The position numbers were made by a program, and so were the translations under genes. Of a DNA stretch of 18,601 nucleotides, positions 1-6,704 are shown one piece after another. The notes beneath the pieces were generated by a model. It had not been told where the DNA came from and made no database searches. It saw only the letters and a list, made by a program, of their open reading frames with translations. This stretch comes from a bacterium. Its GTDB lineage: Bacteria; Desulfobacterota; S145-22. The stretch covers positions 1-18,601 of the forward strand of contig JALTEW010000366.1 in the NCBI GenBank assembly GCA_027073795.1, written 5' to 3'. Within the stretch, counting starts at the first letter, position 1; the number at the start of each line of letters is the position of its first letter.

Positions 1-49
1 GCTGAAGGGATGTAACCCCCAAACTTCAAATAAAGAATTCCCCGAAAAA

Positions 50-108
50 TGTAAGTCGTAAAGTGTAAGAAGTTTAAAAAATTACACCTTACACCCAACA
101 CCCTACAC
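50..108. repeat. Inverted array of degenerate 7-nt repeats
   Basis: Three heptads in one orientation (tgtaagt, cgtaaag, tgtaaga at 50-70) are followed by an A-rich spacer and four heptads in the opposite orientation (attacac, cttacac, ccaacac, cctacac at 81-108). The exact core inverted repeat is gtgtaag at 63-69 against cttacac at 88-94. The element lies downstream of the cobalamin-binding gene and could fold into a weak AT-rich hairpin in its transcript. I see no good T-tract, so a terminator role is doubtful. The unit and period are read directly; the function is unknown. Confidence 0.6.
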
Positions 109-183
109 TTAATTTCAGCATACCTTGAATTTGAAACACCTTCCATTACCGTCTAACCCTGACTTTTTGAGAATGCATCAATT

Positions 184-591
184 TCATTTTCTGGCTATCT
201 CCCGTATCCCTTCCACAATCCTGTCAAATGAAGCCCCTCCAGGGAATACAGCATCGATCCCTAACGACCTTAGTTTTTCTACGTCCCGTTTTGGGATCAC
301 CCCACCCACGGCAACCTTGACATCATTCATCCCCTTCTCCTTTACTTTTTGCAAAATGGCCTCACAAATGGGGACATGCGCCCCGGAGAGAATACTCAAA
401 CCAATAACATCCACATCCTCTTGCAGGGCAGTCTGGACAATCTGGTCAATGGTCTGATGTAATCCCGTATAAATGACTTCCATACCTGCCTCTTTTAGCG
501 CTTGTGCAACAACCTTGGCTCCCCTGTCATGGCCATCCAGACCAGGTTTCGCCACAAGAATCCGTATCTTTCTTTTCTCACTTTCTCCCAT
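184..591 (-). CDS. Cobalamin-binding domain protein, methylmalonyl-CoA mutase small/C-terminal subunit type
   Basis: This 135-residue protein is a stand-alone B12-binding Rossmann-like domain, as found at the C-terminus of methylmalonyl-CoA mutase. The cobalamin lower-ligand motif DxHxxG is present (D19, H21, G24), so His21 should coordinate cobalt. It is followed by an SxL motif (S66-I-L68) and a Gly-Gly pair (G96-G97) that contact the nucleotide tail. In enzymes with split subunits such a protein pairs with a separate substrate-binding (TIM-barrel) subunit to interconvert methylmalonyl-CoA and succinyl-CoA, or isobutyryl-/butyryl-CoA. No large subunit is in the window; it may lie past the left edge. 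A GAGGG Shine-Dalgarno lies about 5 nt before the ATG and overlaps the stop of the short ORF upstream. The acyl-CoA dehydrogenase on the same strand fits an acyl-CoA or propionate/branched-chain context. The exact mutase (MCM, ICM or related) cannot be told from this domain alone. Confidence 0.93.
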   Translation of the reverse strand: MGESEKRKIRILVAKPGLDGHDRGAKVVAQALKEAGMEVIYTGLHQTIDQIVQTALQEDVDVIGLSILSGAHVPICEAILQKVKEKGMNDVKVAVGGVIPKRDVEKLRSLGIDAVFPGGASFDRIVEGIREIARK

Positions 592-600
592 TTTTAGCCC

Positions 601-813
601 TCAAAACCTATTTTTAGGGTTTCTATCAGGAAGCCCCTTAAGAAATTGCACCCTCAGTCTCCCGAAACGACTGACATAGGCACGCCTCGGGGTTTCCAAC
701 TTTTCACTAACATGCTTCCGCAATGCCTCGCGTATCATCCCATGCCCTTCAAGCACAATATCCGCAACCCCCTCTCTCTGGCACAAAGGGTGTACAATAA
801 CCAATAAGATCAT
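601..813 (-). CDS. Short hypothetical ORF, possibly the 3' part of a frameshifted gene
   Basis: A 70-residue reading frame lies between the acyl-CoA dehydrogenase and the cobalamin-binding gene on the same strand, and I do not recognise it. In favour of it being real: its TGA lies inside the Shine-Dalgarno of the next gene, typical of coupled genes, and the C-terminal two thirds look protein-like (basic, amphipathic, around residues 24-60). Against: the ATG at 811-813 has no good ribosome site. A second frame opens with ATG ATG at 827-832, reads 27 codons and stops at 749-751. The two frames could be joined near the run of five G (minus strand, 768-772), which suggests one gene broken by a frameshift or a sequencing error. 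It may also be non-coding. Confidence 0.3.
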   Translation of the reverse strand: MILLVIVHPLCQREGVADIVLEGHGMIREALRKHVSEKLETPRRAYVSRFGRLRVQFLKGLPDRNPKNRF

Positions 814-884
814 ACTTCAACTCGCTCATCATAGCAACAAGCCTTCGGTATTTCAGGATCCCACTGAATATGAGTTTTTCAGGG

Positions 885-2030
885 TTACAGCCTTCCTGTC
901 AGTTCCCTCGCAATCACCGTTTTTAGGATTTCATGGGTGCCACCACCATAAAGCAGGAAACGGGCGTCTCTGAAATAGCGCTGGGCCGGATATTCCATGG
1001 CAAACCCATAGGCGCCATAAATACGTGTCACTTCATCAACCACCTTGCACACCATCTCTGTGGCAAACATCTTGGCACTGGCCGCTTCCTTGGTATGAGG
1101 CAAACTGTTGTCCTTTAACCAAGCTGCTTTATAGACCATCAACCTTGCTGCCTCGTAACTCATGTACATATCGGTCAATTTTGAGGCGATCAGTTGAAAC
1201 TTTGCAATGGGTCGCCCAAAGGCGCTCCTCTCCTTGGTGTACTGCAGGCCGTCCTCAAAGGCTGTTTTGGCAAGCCCTAAAGCCAGCGCACCTGTCATAA
1301 TCCTGATATCTGCCAGGATATCCCCCAAATAGATAACCCCTTTTCCTTCTTCTCCCAACAGATTTTCTGCTGGAATCCTGCAATCTTCAAAGGTTAACTC
1401 CGTGTTTTCAGAGCCCCGGGTTCCAAGTTTATGGATCTTTTTACCAACGTTGTAGCCAGGCGTACTCCTCTCAACGAGAAAAAAACCAAGTCCTTTGAGC
1501 CCTTTCGAACGATCTGTAGACGCTACGACCGTGGCAAAATCCGCCACTGTCGCGTTGGTAATCCATGTTTTTTGTCCATTGACCACATAGGAATCCCCTT
1601 CTTTTCGGGCCGTGGTATGGATATTCGCCAGGTCGGAACCAGCATTGGGCTCCGTAAAGGCAATGGTTCCCAGCTTTTCACCCCTCAGCGCTGGGAAAAA
1701 GCATCGCTCTTTAACCTCATCCGACCCAAAACGAAAGATAAAATCAGTACCCATAAGGGTCTGCATAGCGATATTGGCCCCCACGCTCAAAGAACCCCTG
1801 GCAATCTCTTCAATGAACAGGGCGTAGGTCACCATATCGGCTCCCATTCCGCCAACTGATTCTGGGTATCGAATCCCAAGATATCCCAACCGACCCATTT
1901 CCCTGATAATATCCGTTGTAATTTCATCCTTCACATCGATTTCTTCCGCCTTTGGCTTAATCATTTTATCCACAAGCTTAGCTACATTATCCTTGAAAAA
2001 CTGTTGGTCCTCCGTCAAACGAAAATCCAT
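885..2030 (-). CDS. Acyl-CoA dehydrogenase family protein (flavoprotein), atypical catalytic site
   Basis: This 381-residue acyl-CoA dehydrogenase belongs to the FAD enzymes that oxidise acyl-CoA thioesters at alpha-beta and pass electrons to ETF. The N-terminal helical domain is about 1-120. The first family signature, with core TEPNAGSD, is at 126-133, the beta-domain runs to about 220, and the C-terminal helical domain carries FAD-contact residues (R268-SAFG, and the YGGGTHEI segment at 361-368). The start is the ATG at 2028-2030, 6 nt after a GAGGAGG site at 2037-2043; an upstream in-frame start would add five residues but overlaps that site. The usual catalytic Glu just before the GT of the C-terminal motif is Gly363. 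The alternative base position of isovaleryl- and long-chain-type enzymes (the E of the x-E-R motif) is Ile242, with Asp241 next to it. The substrate cannot be assigned. The protein may be active through another residue or may have a different reaction. Confidence 0.95.
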   Translation of the reverse strand: MDFRLTEDQQFFKDNVAKLVDKMIKPKAEEIDVKDEITTDIIREMGRLGYLGIRYPESVGGMGADMVTYALFIEEIARGSLSVGANIAMQTLMGTDFIFRFGSDEVKERCFFPALRGEKLGTIAFTEPNAGSDLANIHTTARKEGDSYVVNGQKTWITNATVADFATVVASTDRSKGLKGLGFFLVERSTPGYNVGKKIHKLGTRGSENTELTFEDCRIPAENLLGEEGKGVIYLGDILADIRIMTGALALGLAKTAFEDGLQYTKERSAFGRPIAKFQLIASKLTDMYMSYEAARLMVYKAAWLKDNSLPHTKEAASAKMFATEMVCKVVDEVTRIYGAYGFAMEYPAQRYFRDARFLLYGGGTHEILKTVIARELTGRL

Positions 2031-2076
2031 CCACGTCCTCCTCACTGTGTTGTTAATTTTTAAGCATGTTCTATTT

Positions 2077-2105
2077 ACACTATGTCACAGGCTGCCAAAT
2101 GTCAA
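2077..2105 (-). promoter_or_regulatory. Probable sigma70-type promoter for the acyl-CoA dehydrogenase
   Basis: On the minus strand a perfect -35 hexamer TTGACA (2100-2105) is followed after 17 nt by TAGTGT (2077-2082), a weak match to the -10 consensus (3 of 6). It lies about 50 nt upstream of the acyl-CoA dehydrogenase start. Spacing is ideal, but the -10 is poor, so the call is tentative. Confidence 0.45.
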
Positions 2106-2241
2106 GAATTACCAAGCCTTATTTTAAGTTAGCACCAACGCGGAGCAGCGTTCCTCTTTAAAAAAGCGCCCCCATTTTTTCACATTTCCTCATGTTTTTT
2201 ATTTCACGTCCGATAAGAAAGCAAAAAAGGAGGGTTCATAC

Positions 2242-2685
2242 GTGAGAAACATCCTGTTCATTGGCATCATCTGTATAGCATTTCTCATGTACGGCTGCGC
2301 AACCCAGCCGTCAAGTGTCCTTTCCGGCGCGGAAGAAATCTCAGGCATCTACGAAGGACAAAATAACCCAAACACCTATATTACCATTCGGGTCACGGGC
2401 AAGGGAGTCGCGCCGGAAGGAATGACCAACCCGGCACAAGCGAAAATTTTGTCTGAACGCGCTGCTGAATCCGACGGGTACCGACTTCTGGCCGAGAAAC
2501 TCAGAGGGCTCCTTGTCACGACCTTCCAAACCACACGCCACGCACAGGTAACGGAAAGCGTCATTCATACCCAGACGGAGGCCTTCCTGCGCGCAACGCA
2601 GATTGTAGATATTCGCCATTATCCAGACGGGTTGGCCGAAGTGGACATGGTGATTCGCATTAACAAAAATTATGAATATTTTTAG
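2242..2685 (+). CDS. LPP20-family outer-membrane lipoprotein
   Basis: This 147-residue protein starts with GTG, 7 nt after an AGGAGGG Shine-Dalgarno (2228-2234). A short signal peptide ends in a lipobox (LMYGC), so Cys19 should be acylated and the protein anchored in a membrane. The mature part matches the LPP20 pattern: a beta-strand with a GxG turn (residues about 47-58), an Ala-rich helix in which the residues around AERAA/SDGYRLLAEKL would sit (about 70-90), and a C-terminal strand that carries a DMVIRI core. LPP20 domains occur in FlgP-type and other surface lipoproteins and generally take part in outer-membrane assemblies; a specific role here is not known. Its last 14 nt overlap the next gene, which points to co-translation with that secreted protein. 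Confidence 0.82.
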   Translation: MRNILFIGIICIAFLMYGCATQPSSVLSGAEEISGIYEGQNNPNTYITIRVTGKGVAPEGMTNPAQAKILSERAAESDGYRLLAEKLRGLLVTTFQTTRHAQVTESVIHTQTEAFLRATQIVDIRHYPDGLAEVDMVIRINKNYEYF

Positions 2686-3265
2686 GTGGGTCCCAAGAAA
2701 GCCCCTAACGCTACTTTCTTTTCTTCTATTGTTAGCCCCCTCATCGGGGCTTTCAACCCCCAACGAATGTTTCTACCTCGTCAGAAAAACATGCGTGGTT
2801 CAAAACGCCACGGTCAGTTCAGAACACACCGAAATATTTACGCTGAACGGAACAGTCCCCACAGAACTTACGTTCAAGCCTGTCCATTTACATGGGAGGG
2901 CCTATTATACCCTCCCATCAGAGAAAGAAGCTGCAAAACGGGAAGCATTTTTCCAGGCATTGGGGACCTATCTCCCAAAGTTCAAGAACATCACAGTGGT
3001 TTCAGTCTTGGACTCAAGTCAGGATGGGACCAAGACAGCCACACGGGTCGTTACAACCACTTTTTTCTCTTCTCCTACCACTCCCGAAACAATTGCTATC
3101 AAGGGATACACCCTGCACATCTTTTTCGAAACAACGGTTTCAACCACTGCCACACAGATTCTGCCTTCCAGTGTCGATGAAACGACACCAGGTATTTTGT
3201 CTGAAGTTCAAGAAATCGGGCAAGACTTCAAAAACCGATTGAAGACCCTGTTTCCTTTCCTTTAA
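2672..3265 (+). CDS. Secreted Thr-rich protein of unknown function, coupled to the LPP20 lipoprotein gene
   Basis: This 197-residue protein is one I do not recognise. It has a basic N-terminus and a hydrophobic stretch (about residues 12-22) followed by APSSGLS, a plausible signal peptidase I region near residue 28, so export to the periplasm or surface is likely. The mature part is rich in Thr and Ser with predicted beta-type segments, has two cysteines near the start (about C33 and C41) and ends in a short amphipathic, hydrophobic tail. The ATG lies inside the lipoprotein gene, 14 nt before its end, with no recognisable Shine-Dalgarno, so translation probably depends on terminating ribosomes. 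The pairing suggests the two products work together at the cell envelope (inference). The frame is credible because of its length, signal peptide and coupling. Confidence 0.75.
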   Translation: MNIFRWVPRKPLTLLSFLLLLAPSSGLSTPNECFYLVRKTCVVQNATVSSEHTEIFTLNGTVPTELTFKPVHLHGRAYYTLPSEKEAAKREAFFQALGTYLPKFKNITVVSVLDSSQDGTKTATRVVTTTFFSSPTTPETIAIKGYTLHIFFETTVSTTATQILPSSVDETTPGILSEVQEIGQDFKNRLKTLFPFL

Positions 3266-3326
3266 ATGTAAATTAACCCATTCAAGGGCAATATCTCCCC
3301 CTACTTTCACCTCCTGTAAATGATTT

Positions 3327-3354
3327 TTGCGAAAATTTCTTTTTATGGTAACAT
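3327..3354 (+). promoter_or_regulatory. Candidate extended -10 promoter for the ROK kinase
   Basis: A -35-like TTGCGA (3327-3332) is separated by 16 nt from TAACAT (3349-3354), which is preceded by TG one base upstream (extended -10). Each hexamer matches consensus at 4 of 6 bases. The -10 lies 27 nt before the kinase ATG. The rest of the 116-nt gap after the Thr-rich gene holds no clear hairpin terminator. Confidence 0.45.
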
Positions 3355-3381
3355 CTCTAAAATTTATAAAAGGGAAGGGAT

Positions 3382-4365
3382 ATGGAATACGCTATTGGGT
3401 GTGACATTGGGGGTTCCTTTATCAAGATTGGCACGTTGAACCGCGATGGGGAAATTCCATCATGGCAAACCATCCCCTCACCTGAGTTTTCTTCCGCAGA
3501 GGATTTCGCTGCCTGGATTTCCGGCATCCTCCTTGAGATTCCAGAAAAGAAAAAACAAGGAAGGGTTATTGGCGCGGGGATAGGCATTCCTGGCCCTCTC
3601 CGCTACCCTCAGGGTATCCTATATGACCCTCCCAATCTGCTTTTCAAGGGCGAAATCCCCATAAAAGAAATGACCCAAAAACGCCTTCCCTTTCCCGTCT
3701 TTTTTGACAATGATGCCACAGTACAAACCCTTGGAGAAGCCTGGAAGGGGTTGGGAAAGGGTTTGAAGAATTTTCTCTACATCGCCCTTGGGACAGGTGT
3801 AGGGGGTGGGATCGTGATAGACGGGAAAGTTTTTCGGGGTACCGATGGAATGGCAGGAGAGATAGGACATATAACTGTAGATTATAAAGGGAGAACATGC
3901 CTGTGCGGGTCAAAAGGATGCCTGGAAACCTATGCCTCCATCAACGGAATTGCAAACAGCCTGATGGAGTTGAATAGCCCCTTGCCCAGCGAAATCTCAG
4001 ATGCCCTCAAGTCTCATGACTGGAAGAAGCTCCCGGAAATTTTGAAGAAGAGAATTGGAAGGGGAGAGACAAAATGGCAGGATATCTGGGACATCTTTGC
4101 CGATGGCTTGGGGGCTGGGTTAGGCTCTCTTATCAATCTCTTCAACCCGCAACGGGTCATCATCTCAGGCGGTTTGTCCTATTACAGCGATTTCTTTCTC
4201 AAACGTACCCAAGACATAGCGAGAGAGCGAAGTTTCAAACAGCCGGGAGCAACCTGTGAAATCGTGATATCGAACCTGAAAGAAAAAGCCGGCATTCTTG
4301 GGGCTGCATTTCTTGCCTTTTCTGAAACCGGTTCGAAATTTACCTTTGAATCAAAAAAAGTATAA
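3382..4365 (+). CDS. ROK-family sugar kinase (glucokinase-like)
   Basis: This 327-residue cytoplasmic kinase of the ROK family (ASKHA fold) phosphorylates a hexose or N-acetyl-hexosamine using ATP. The first phosphate motif, DIGGS, is at 8-12. The sugar/catalytic segment FDNDA is at 108-112, with Asp111 as the likely catalytic base. The adenosine-side GTGVGGG is at 137-143. The zinc site typical of ROK proteins is complete: the ExGH segment (E160, H163) plus the CxCGxxGC block (C173, C175, C180). There is no N-terminal DNA-binding helix-turn-helix, so it is an enzyme rather than a ROK repressor. The ATG follows a purine-rich AGGGAAGGGA site. Its gene converges on rplQ, and its stop codon lies inside the terminator hairpin of the opposite-strand ribosomal operon. 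Glucose is the commonest substrate in such proteins, but specificity is not visible here. Confidence 0.93.
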   Translation: MEYAIGCDIGGSFIKIGTLNRDGEIPSWQTIPSPEFSSAEDFAAWISGILLEIPEKKKQGRVIGAGIGIPGPLRYPQGILYDPPNLLFKGEIPIKEMTQKRLPFPVFFDNDATVQTLGEAWKGLGKGLKNFLYIALGTGVGGGIVIDGKVFRGTDGMAGEIGHITVDYKGRTCLCGSKGCLETYASINGIANSLMELNSPLPSEISDALKSHDWKKLPEILKKRIGRGETKWQDIWDIFADGLGAGLGSLINLFNPQRVIISGGLSYYSDFFLKRTQDIARERSFKQPGATCEIVISNLKEKAGILGAAFLAFSETGSKFTFESKKV

Positions 4366-4389
4366 GGGGTTATACCCCCCCTTATACTT
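4353..4389 (-). terminator. Intrinsic terminator of the ribosomal operon (after rplQ)
   Basis: A 12-bp perfect stem pairs 4358-4369 with 4378-4389 around an 8-nt loop. On the minus strand the stem is followed directly by seven T (complement of the A-run 4353-4359), the layout of a factor-independent terminator. It sits about 45 nt after the rplQ stop and contains the TAA stop of the convergent ROK kinase (4363-4365). Confidence 0.88.
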
Positions 4390-4396
4390 CCAACAC

Positions 4397-4431
4397 CCCA
4401 TGTTTTATAAAACTAAAAACATGGGTATTTT
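4397..4431 (+). terminator. Intrinsic terminator for the ROK kinase
   Basis: A 10-bp perfect stem (CCCATGTTTT at 4397-4406 with AAAACATGGG at 4416-4425) and a 9-nt loop are followed on the plus strand by TATTTT. The opposite strand lacks a T-run right after the stem, so this hairpin appears to serve the plus-strand gene. Its T-tract is short, so efficiency may be moderate. Confidence 0.72.
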
Positions 4432-4434
4432 AAC

Positions 4435-5019
4435 CTAACTCTCTTCGCCAGAATTTTCCTCTTTAACCTCGTCCGGGGATGCGCTTTCAGGCTCAACCTG
4501 TTCTTCTTTTACCTCTTCCTTTGAAACCTCTGCTTTTTCCTCCTCCACAGGTTGGAACGCGGCCTCTTCCCCCTTCATCTTAGATTTAGAAGACCCTCTT
4601 TTAGCTTTTCCTTGTGTTTCCTTAGAGGCTGCCTTCTTTTTGGGTTTCTTCTTTTTAGCCGCTTCTTCCGTGACAAGCTCCAGAAACGCTAGGGGAGCTC
4701 CATCTCCCTTTCTATACCCGACGCGCAATATTCTCGTGTAACCACCATCTCTGTCTGTATACCTTGGCGCAATTTCGTCGAAGAGTTTTTTTACAACCGC
4801 CTTTTTCATCAGGATTGACGCGGCGCGGCGCCTAGCATGAAGGGTCCCCTGTTTTCCAAGGGTAATCATACGCTCCGCAATTCGCCTAACTTCCTTTGCC
4901 TTCATAACAGTCGTTTCGACACGCTCATGTTCAAGCAGAGACGTTACAAGATTTCTCAACATCAAGGAGCGATGGCTGCTGGTTCGATTCAGTTTCCTAT
5001 ATGCCTTTAAATGCCTCAT
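4435..5019 (-). CDS. rplQ: 50S ribosomal protein L17 with long charged C-terminal tail
   Basis: L17 binds 23S rRNA near the peptide exit region. The conserved body (residues 1-118) contains the typical start RHLKAYRKLNR and the segment around GYRKGDGAPLAFLEL (101-115). The protein is 194 residues, about 70 longer than the core family. The extra part is low-complexity: about 14 Lys/Arg between 121 and 149, then 17 Glu and one Asp between 151 and 194. Many bacteria carry short Lys/Ala/Glu extensions on L17, but this split into a basic then an acidic block is marked. The gene is last in the cluster, 11 nt after rpoA, and is followed by a strong terminator. It starts at ATG. Confidence 0.97.
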   Translation of the reverse strand: MRHLKAYRKLNRTSSHRSLMLRNLVTSLLEHERVETTVMKAKEVRRIAERMITLGKQGTLHARRRAASILMKKAVVKKLFDEIAPRYTDRDGGYTRILRVGYRKGDGAPLAFLELVTEEAAKKKKPKKKAASKETQGKAKRGSSKSKMKGEEAAFQPVEEEKAEVSKEEVKEEQVEPESASPDEVKEENSGEES

Positions 5020-5030
5020 TGTTTATCCCT

Positions 5031-6038
5031 CTATTCAGACGATTGATTCACTTTTGATGGATCAAAACCTTCTACATCCATCCCAAGGTGGAGTCCCATA
5101 TCCGAAAGAACTTTTTCTATTTCTTCCAGTGATTTTCTCCCAAAATTTGGAGTCTTGAGAATTTCACTCTCAGGAATCTGTACCAATTCCCCAATCAGAC
5201 GGATGTTTGCATTCTTGAGACAGTTTGTGGAGCGCACGGATAGTTCCAGCTCATCCACACTACGATAGAGGTTTTCGTTCAGCTCATCCTGCATAGATTT
5301 TTCATCATCACTGCCAGCACCTGCCTCTTCTACACCCAAACCCCCGAAAATTGAAATCTGGTCTGTCAAAATACGTGCAGCCTGAGTCAAGGCGTCTTCG
5401 GGGTTGACAGCCCCGTTTGTCCAGATTTCCAGGGTTAACTTGTCATAATCTGTCTTTTGACCCACCCTGGCGTTGGTTACCAGATAGTTCACCTTTTTTA
5501 TGGGTGAAAAGATAGAATCGATTGGCATAACATCCACACCCAGATCCGGGTTCCGGTTCTGATCCTGTGATACATATCCCCGACCCTTTTGGATATAGAG
5601 GTCCATCCTTAAGTGCCCCCCTCCTTCCAAGGTTGCTATCTTCATCTCAGGATTTAAAACCGTTATATTGTGGGGAAGCTCGATATCACCCGCCACAACG
5701 ATGCCAGGCCCTTCTTTGTCCAAGTGCACAACCTTGGTATCTGTGGCGTCCATCTTCACGATAACTTGTTTCAGGTTCAGAATAATTTCAGAAATATCCT
5801 CAACCACACCTTTAAGGGAAGAAAACTCATGGGTTACCCCCTCAATTCGGACATTGGTAATCGCCGATCCCATAATAGAAGAAAGCAACACACGCCTTAA
5901 GGCATTCCCAATCGTTAATCCATAGCCGCTTTCAAACGGCTCTGCAACAAACCTCCCAAACGTGGACGTCGCTTCTTCTCTATCCTTTTCCACTCCCTTC
6001 GGACGTATAAGTTGCATCTTCAATTCTTGCATATCCAT
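5031..6038 (-). CDS. rpoA: RNA polymerase alpha subunit
   Basis: This 335-residue alpha subunit has full length and normal architecture. The N-terminal dimerisation/assembly domain (about 1-235) includes the FVAEPFE and GNALRRVLLSS region that nucleates the alpha dimer. A charged linker around 236-260 follows, and then the C-terminal domain (about 265-325) with the SVRSTNCLK segment, whose Arg corresponds to E. coli R265 that contacts UP-element DNA, and the helix-hairpin-helix TPNFGRKSLEEI. It starts at ATG, 7 nt after GGGGGA. It lies between rpsD and rplQ as in most bacteria, so alpha is made in step with ribosomal proteins. Confidence 0.99.
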   Translation of the reverse strand: MDMQELKMQLIRPKGVEKDREEATSTFGRFVAEPFESGYGLTIGNALRRVLLSSIMGSAITNVRIEGVTHEFSSLKGVVEDISEIILNLKQVIVKMDATDTKVVHLDKEGPGIVVAGDIELPHNITVLNPEMKIATLEGGGHLRMDLYIQKGRGYVSQDQNRNPDLGVDVMPIDSIFSPIKKVNYLVTNARVGQKTDYDKLTLEIWTNGAVNPEDALTQAARILTDQISIFGGLGVEEAGAGSDDEKSMQDELNENLYRSVDELELSVRSTNCLKNANIRLIGELVQIPESEILKTPNFGRKSLEEIEKVLSDMGLHLGMDVEGFDPSKVNQSSE

Positions 6039-6074
6039 GGGTTAATCCCCCAAAATCACGGTATTTTAAAGTTA

Positions 6075-6704
6075 CTACTTGGAATAAAGCTCGACGATGA
6101 GCTGCTCACTTACGGAAACGCGGACATCTTCTCGGGTTGGCTCCGCCTTGATAACGCCTTCCATATTATTTGCATCCACCTCTAACCATTGTGGCAATCC
6201 CCCACGTTTAGAGGCAAGTTCCATGGCTTCCTGGATACCCACGTTTTTCTTGCTTTTTTCTCTGACCTGAATTTTGTCTCCCACCTTTACTTGAAAATTG
6301 GGAATATCAACCTTCCGCCCGTTTACAAGGATATGGCCATGATTAACCAGTTGCCGCGCCTGATTTCTTGAAACGGCAAAACCCATGAGGAAAACCACGT
6401 TGTCAAGCCGCTTTTCCAATAAAAACAGGAGATTTTCACCCGTGATTCCTTTTTTCTGGTCAGCTATCTGAAAATATTTCCTGAATTGTTTTTCCAGAAT
6501 ACCATAAATCCGGCGTGTTTTCTGCTTTTCACGAAGCTGAATGGCATAGTCGGAAAACTTCCTCCTCCCTCTGCCATGTTGTCCTGGGGGATAAGGTCTT
6601 CTCTCAAAGGCACATTTATCTGTATAACATCTATCCCCTTTAAGGAACAGCTTCGCATTTTCTCTCCTGCAAAGCCTGCATGATGATTCTGTATAACGAG
6701 CCAA
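6075..6704 (-). CDS. rpsD: 30S ribosomal protein S4 (zinc-binding form)
   Basis: S4 is a primary binder of the 16S rRNA 5' domain and starts 30S assembly; in several bacteria it also represses its own operon. The 209-residue length is normal. The N-terminal zinc knuckle is intact (C9, C12, C26, C31), so this is the zinc-requiring version. The S4 RNA-binding domain spans about 99-160 (RLDNVVFLMGF, then the VNGRKVD turn). Translation starts at TTG, exactly 5 nt after a perfect AGGAGG; the family start (M-A-R-Y) leaves no other choice. The gene is preceded by the largest gap in the cluster (95 nt after rpsK). Confidence 0.99.
   Translation of the reverse strand: MARYTESSCRLCRRENAKLFLKGDRCYTDKCAFERRPYPPGQHGRGRRKFSDYAIQLREKQKTRRIYGILEKQFRKYFQIADQKKGITGENLLFLLEKRLDNVVFLMGFAVSRNQARQLVNHGHILVNGRKVDIPNFQVKVGDKIQVREKSKKNVGIQEAMELASKRGGLPQWLEVDANNMEGVIKAEPTREDVRVSVSEQLIVELYSK

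Noticed and set aside
125..457. Plus-strand 110-residue frame over the cobalamin-binding gene
   Set aside because: It is antisense to a gene with clear B12-binding motifs and has no recognisable domain or ribosome site.
1431..1859. Plus-strand 142-residue frame inside the acyl-CoA dehydrogenase
   Set aside because: It lies opposite a well-conserved enzyme core and has low-complexity, non-family composition, so it is a shadow frame.
2137..2152. AACGC...GCGTT inverted repeat upstream of the LPP20 gene
   Set aside because: A 5-bp stem with no T-run and no link to a start site is expected by chance.
2341..2763. Minus-strand 140-residue frame over the LPP20 gene
   Set aside because: The plus-strand frame has an AGGAGGG site, a lipobox and family pattern, while the minus frame has none of these.
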